Below are positions 6,354 through 6,542 of a stretch of DNA of 6,542 bases, piece by piece. The notes beneath the pieces were generated by a model. That model saw nothing but the letters and a program-made list of their open reading frames with translations, did no database searches and was not told the origin of the DNA. This DNA is from Hyphomicrobiaceae bacterium (GTDB taxonomy: Bacteria > Pseudomonadota > Alphaproteobacteria > Rhizobiales > MH13). The stretch spans positions 10,365-16,906 of the forward strand of contig JAGRKQ010000029.1 of assembly GCA_020442235.1 (NCBI GenBank), given 5' to 3'. Numbering within the stretch: the stretch's first letter is position 1; every line of letters starts with the position of its first letter. The position numbers were made by a program, and so were the translations under genes.

Positions 6354-6542
6354 TCAGCGCGGCAGGGTCGTTTCGCCCATCAGTTCCAGATCGATGGCGC
6401 GTGCGGCCTGACGGCCCTCGCGGATCGCCCAGACGACGAGGCTCTGGCCGCGGCGCACGTCGCCGGCGGCGTAAAGCTTCGGCAGCGAGGTGCGGTAGTC
6501 GTTCTCGTCGGCAAGAACGTTGCGGCGGCCATCGCGGGCCAG
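6354..6542 (-). CDS. gltD: Glutamate synthase [NADPH] small subunit, C-terminal end only
   Basis: Only the last 62 residues are in the window; the gene continues past base 6542. GltD is the flavoprotein subunit that takes electrons from NADPH and passes them to GltB, which makes glutamate from glutamine and 2-oxoglutarate. The visible part contains the second dinucleotide-binding signature: [20 protein letters not shown] (residues 21-40 of the fragment), in which the AAGD Asp contacts FAD in this family, then [11 protein letters not shown] (41-51), the standard C-terminal helix, and LMGETTLPR as the very end. These are characteristic of alphaproteobacterial GltD. FosX follows after 5 bases on the same strand, so they probably share a transcript. 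Related FAD/NADPH subunits of other enzymes share the fold, but the ending favours GltD. Confidence 0.92.
   Translation of the reverse strand: MARDGRRNVLADENDYRTSLPKLYAAGDVRRGQSLVVWAIREGRQAARAIDLELMGETTLPR

Overview
The window looks like ordinary chromosome from a high-GC alphaproteobacterium, most likely of the order Hyphomicrobiales (rhizobia and relatives). Reasons are the GC-rich third codon positions in every gene, the rhizobial-type GalU and ExoB/GalE proteins, a BBP2_2-type outer-membrane barrel, a lytic transglycosylase paired with a DUF459 SGNH protein, and a FosX-type hydrolase next to gltD. The species cannot be fixed from the sequence. There is no rRNA, tRNA, CRISPR array, insertion sequence, integrase or phage gene.

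Layout, left to right. (1) 1-1398, plus strand: the 3' part of an outer-membrane beta-barrel protein whose start lies before the window. (2) 1417-2298, minus strand: galU, convergent with the barrel gene, with a perfect hairpin at the junction. (3) 2299-2432: a divergent control region containing two small palindromes. (4) 2433-3425, plus: galE. (5) 3426-3493: a short gap with a hairpin and a possible weak promoter. (6) 3494-4732, plus: an MltB-type lytic murein transglycosylase with a signal peptide and a C-terminal peptidoglycan-binding domain. (7) 4744-5925, plus: an exported SGNH/GDSL-type DUF459 protein, 11 bases after the transglycosylase and probably co-transcribed with it. (8) 5932-6348, minus: a FosX-family fosfomycin epoxide hydrolase, tail to tail with the previous gene. 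(9) 6354-6542, minus: the 3' end of gltD, 5 bases upstream of fosX, so the two form a likely operon.

How the genes fit together. GalU makes UDP-glucose and GalE converts it to UDP-galactose, the sugar donors for exopolysaccharide, lipopolysaccharide and related glycans. The transglycosylase cuts peptidoglycan, the DUF459 protein may act on an envelope glycan ester (though its nucleophile position is altered), and the barrel sits in the outer membrane. The left and middle parts are therefore a cell-envelope neighbourhood. The right edge is nitrogen assimilation (glutamate synthase) with an intrinsic fosfomycin-resistance gene attached.

I did not find a clearly new system. The points most worth a second look are the Ser-to-Thr change at the DUF459 nucleophile position, the gltD-fosX coupling, the transglycosylase-DUF459 pair, and the three hairpins or palindromes at gene boundaries.
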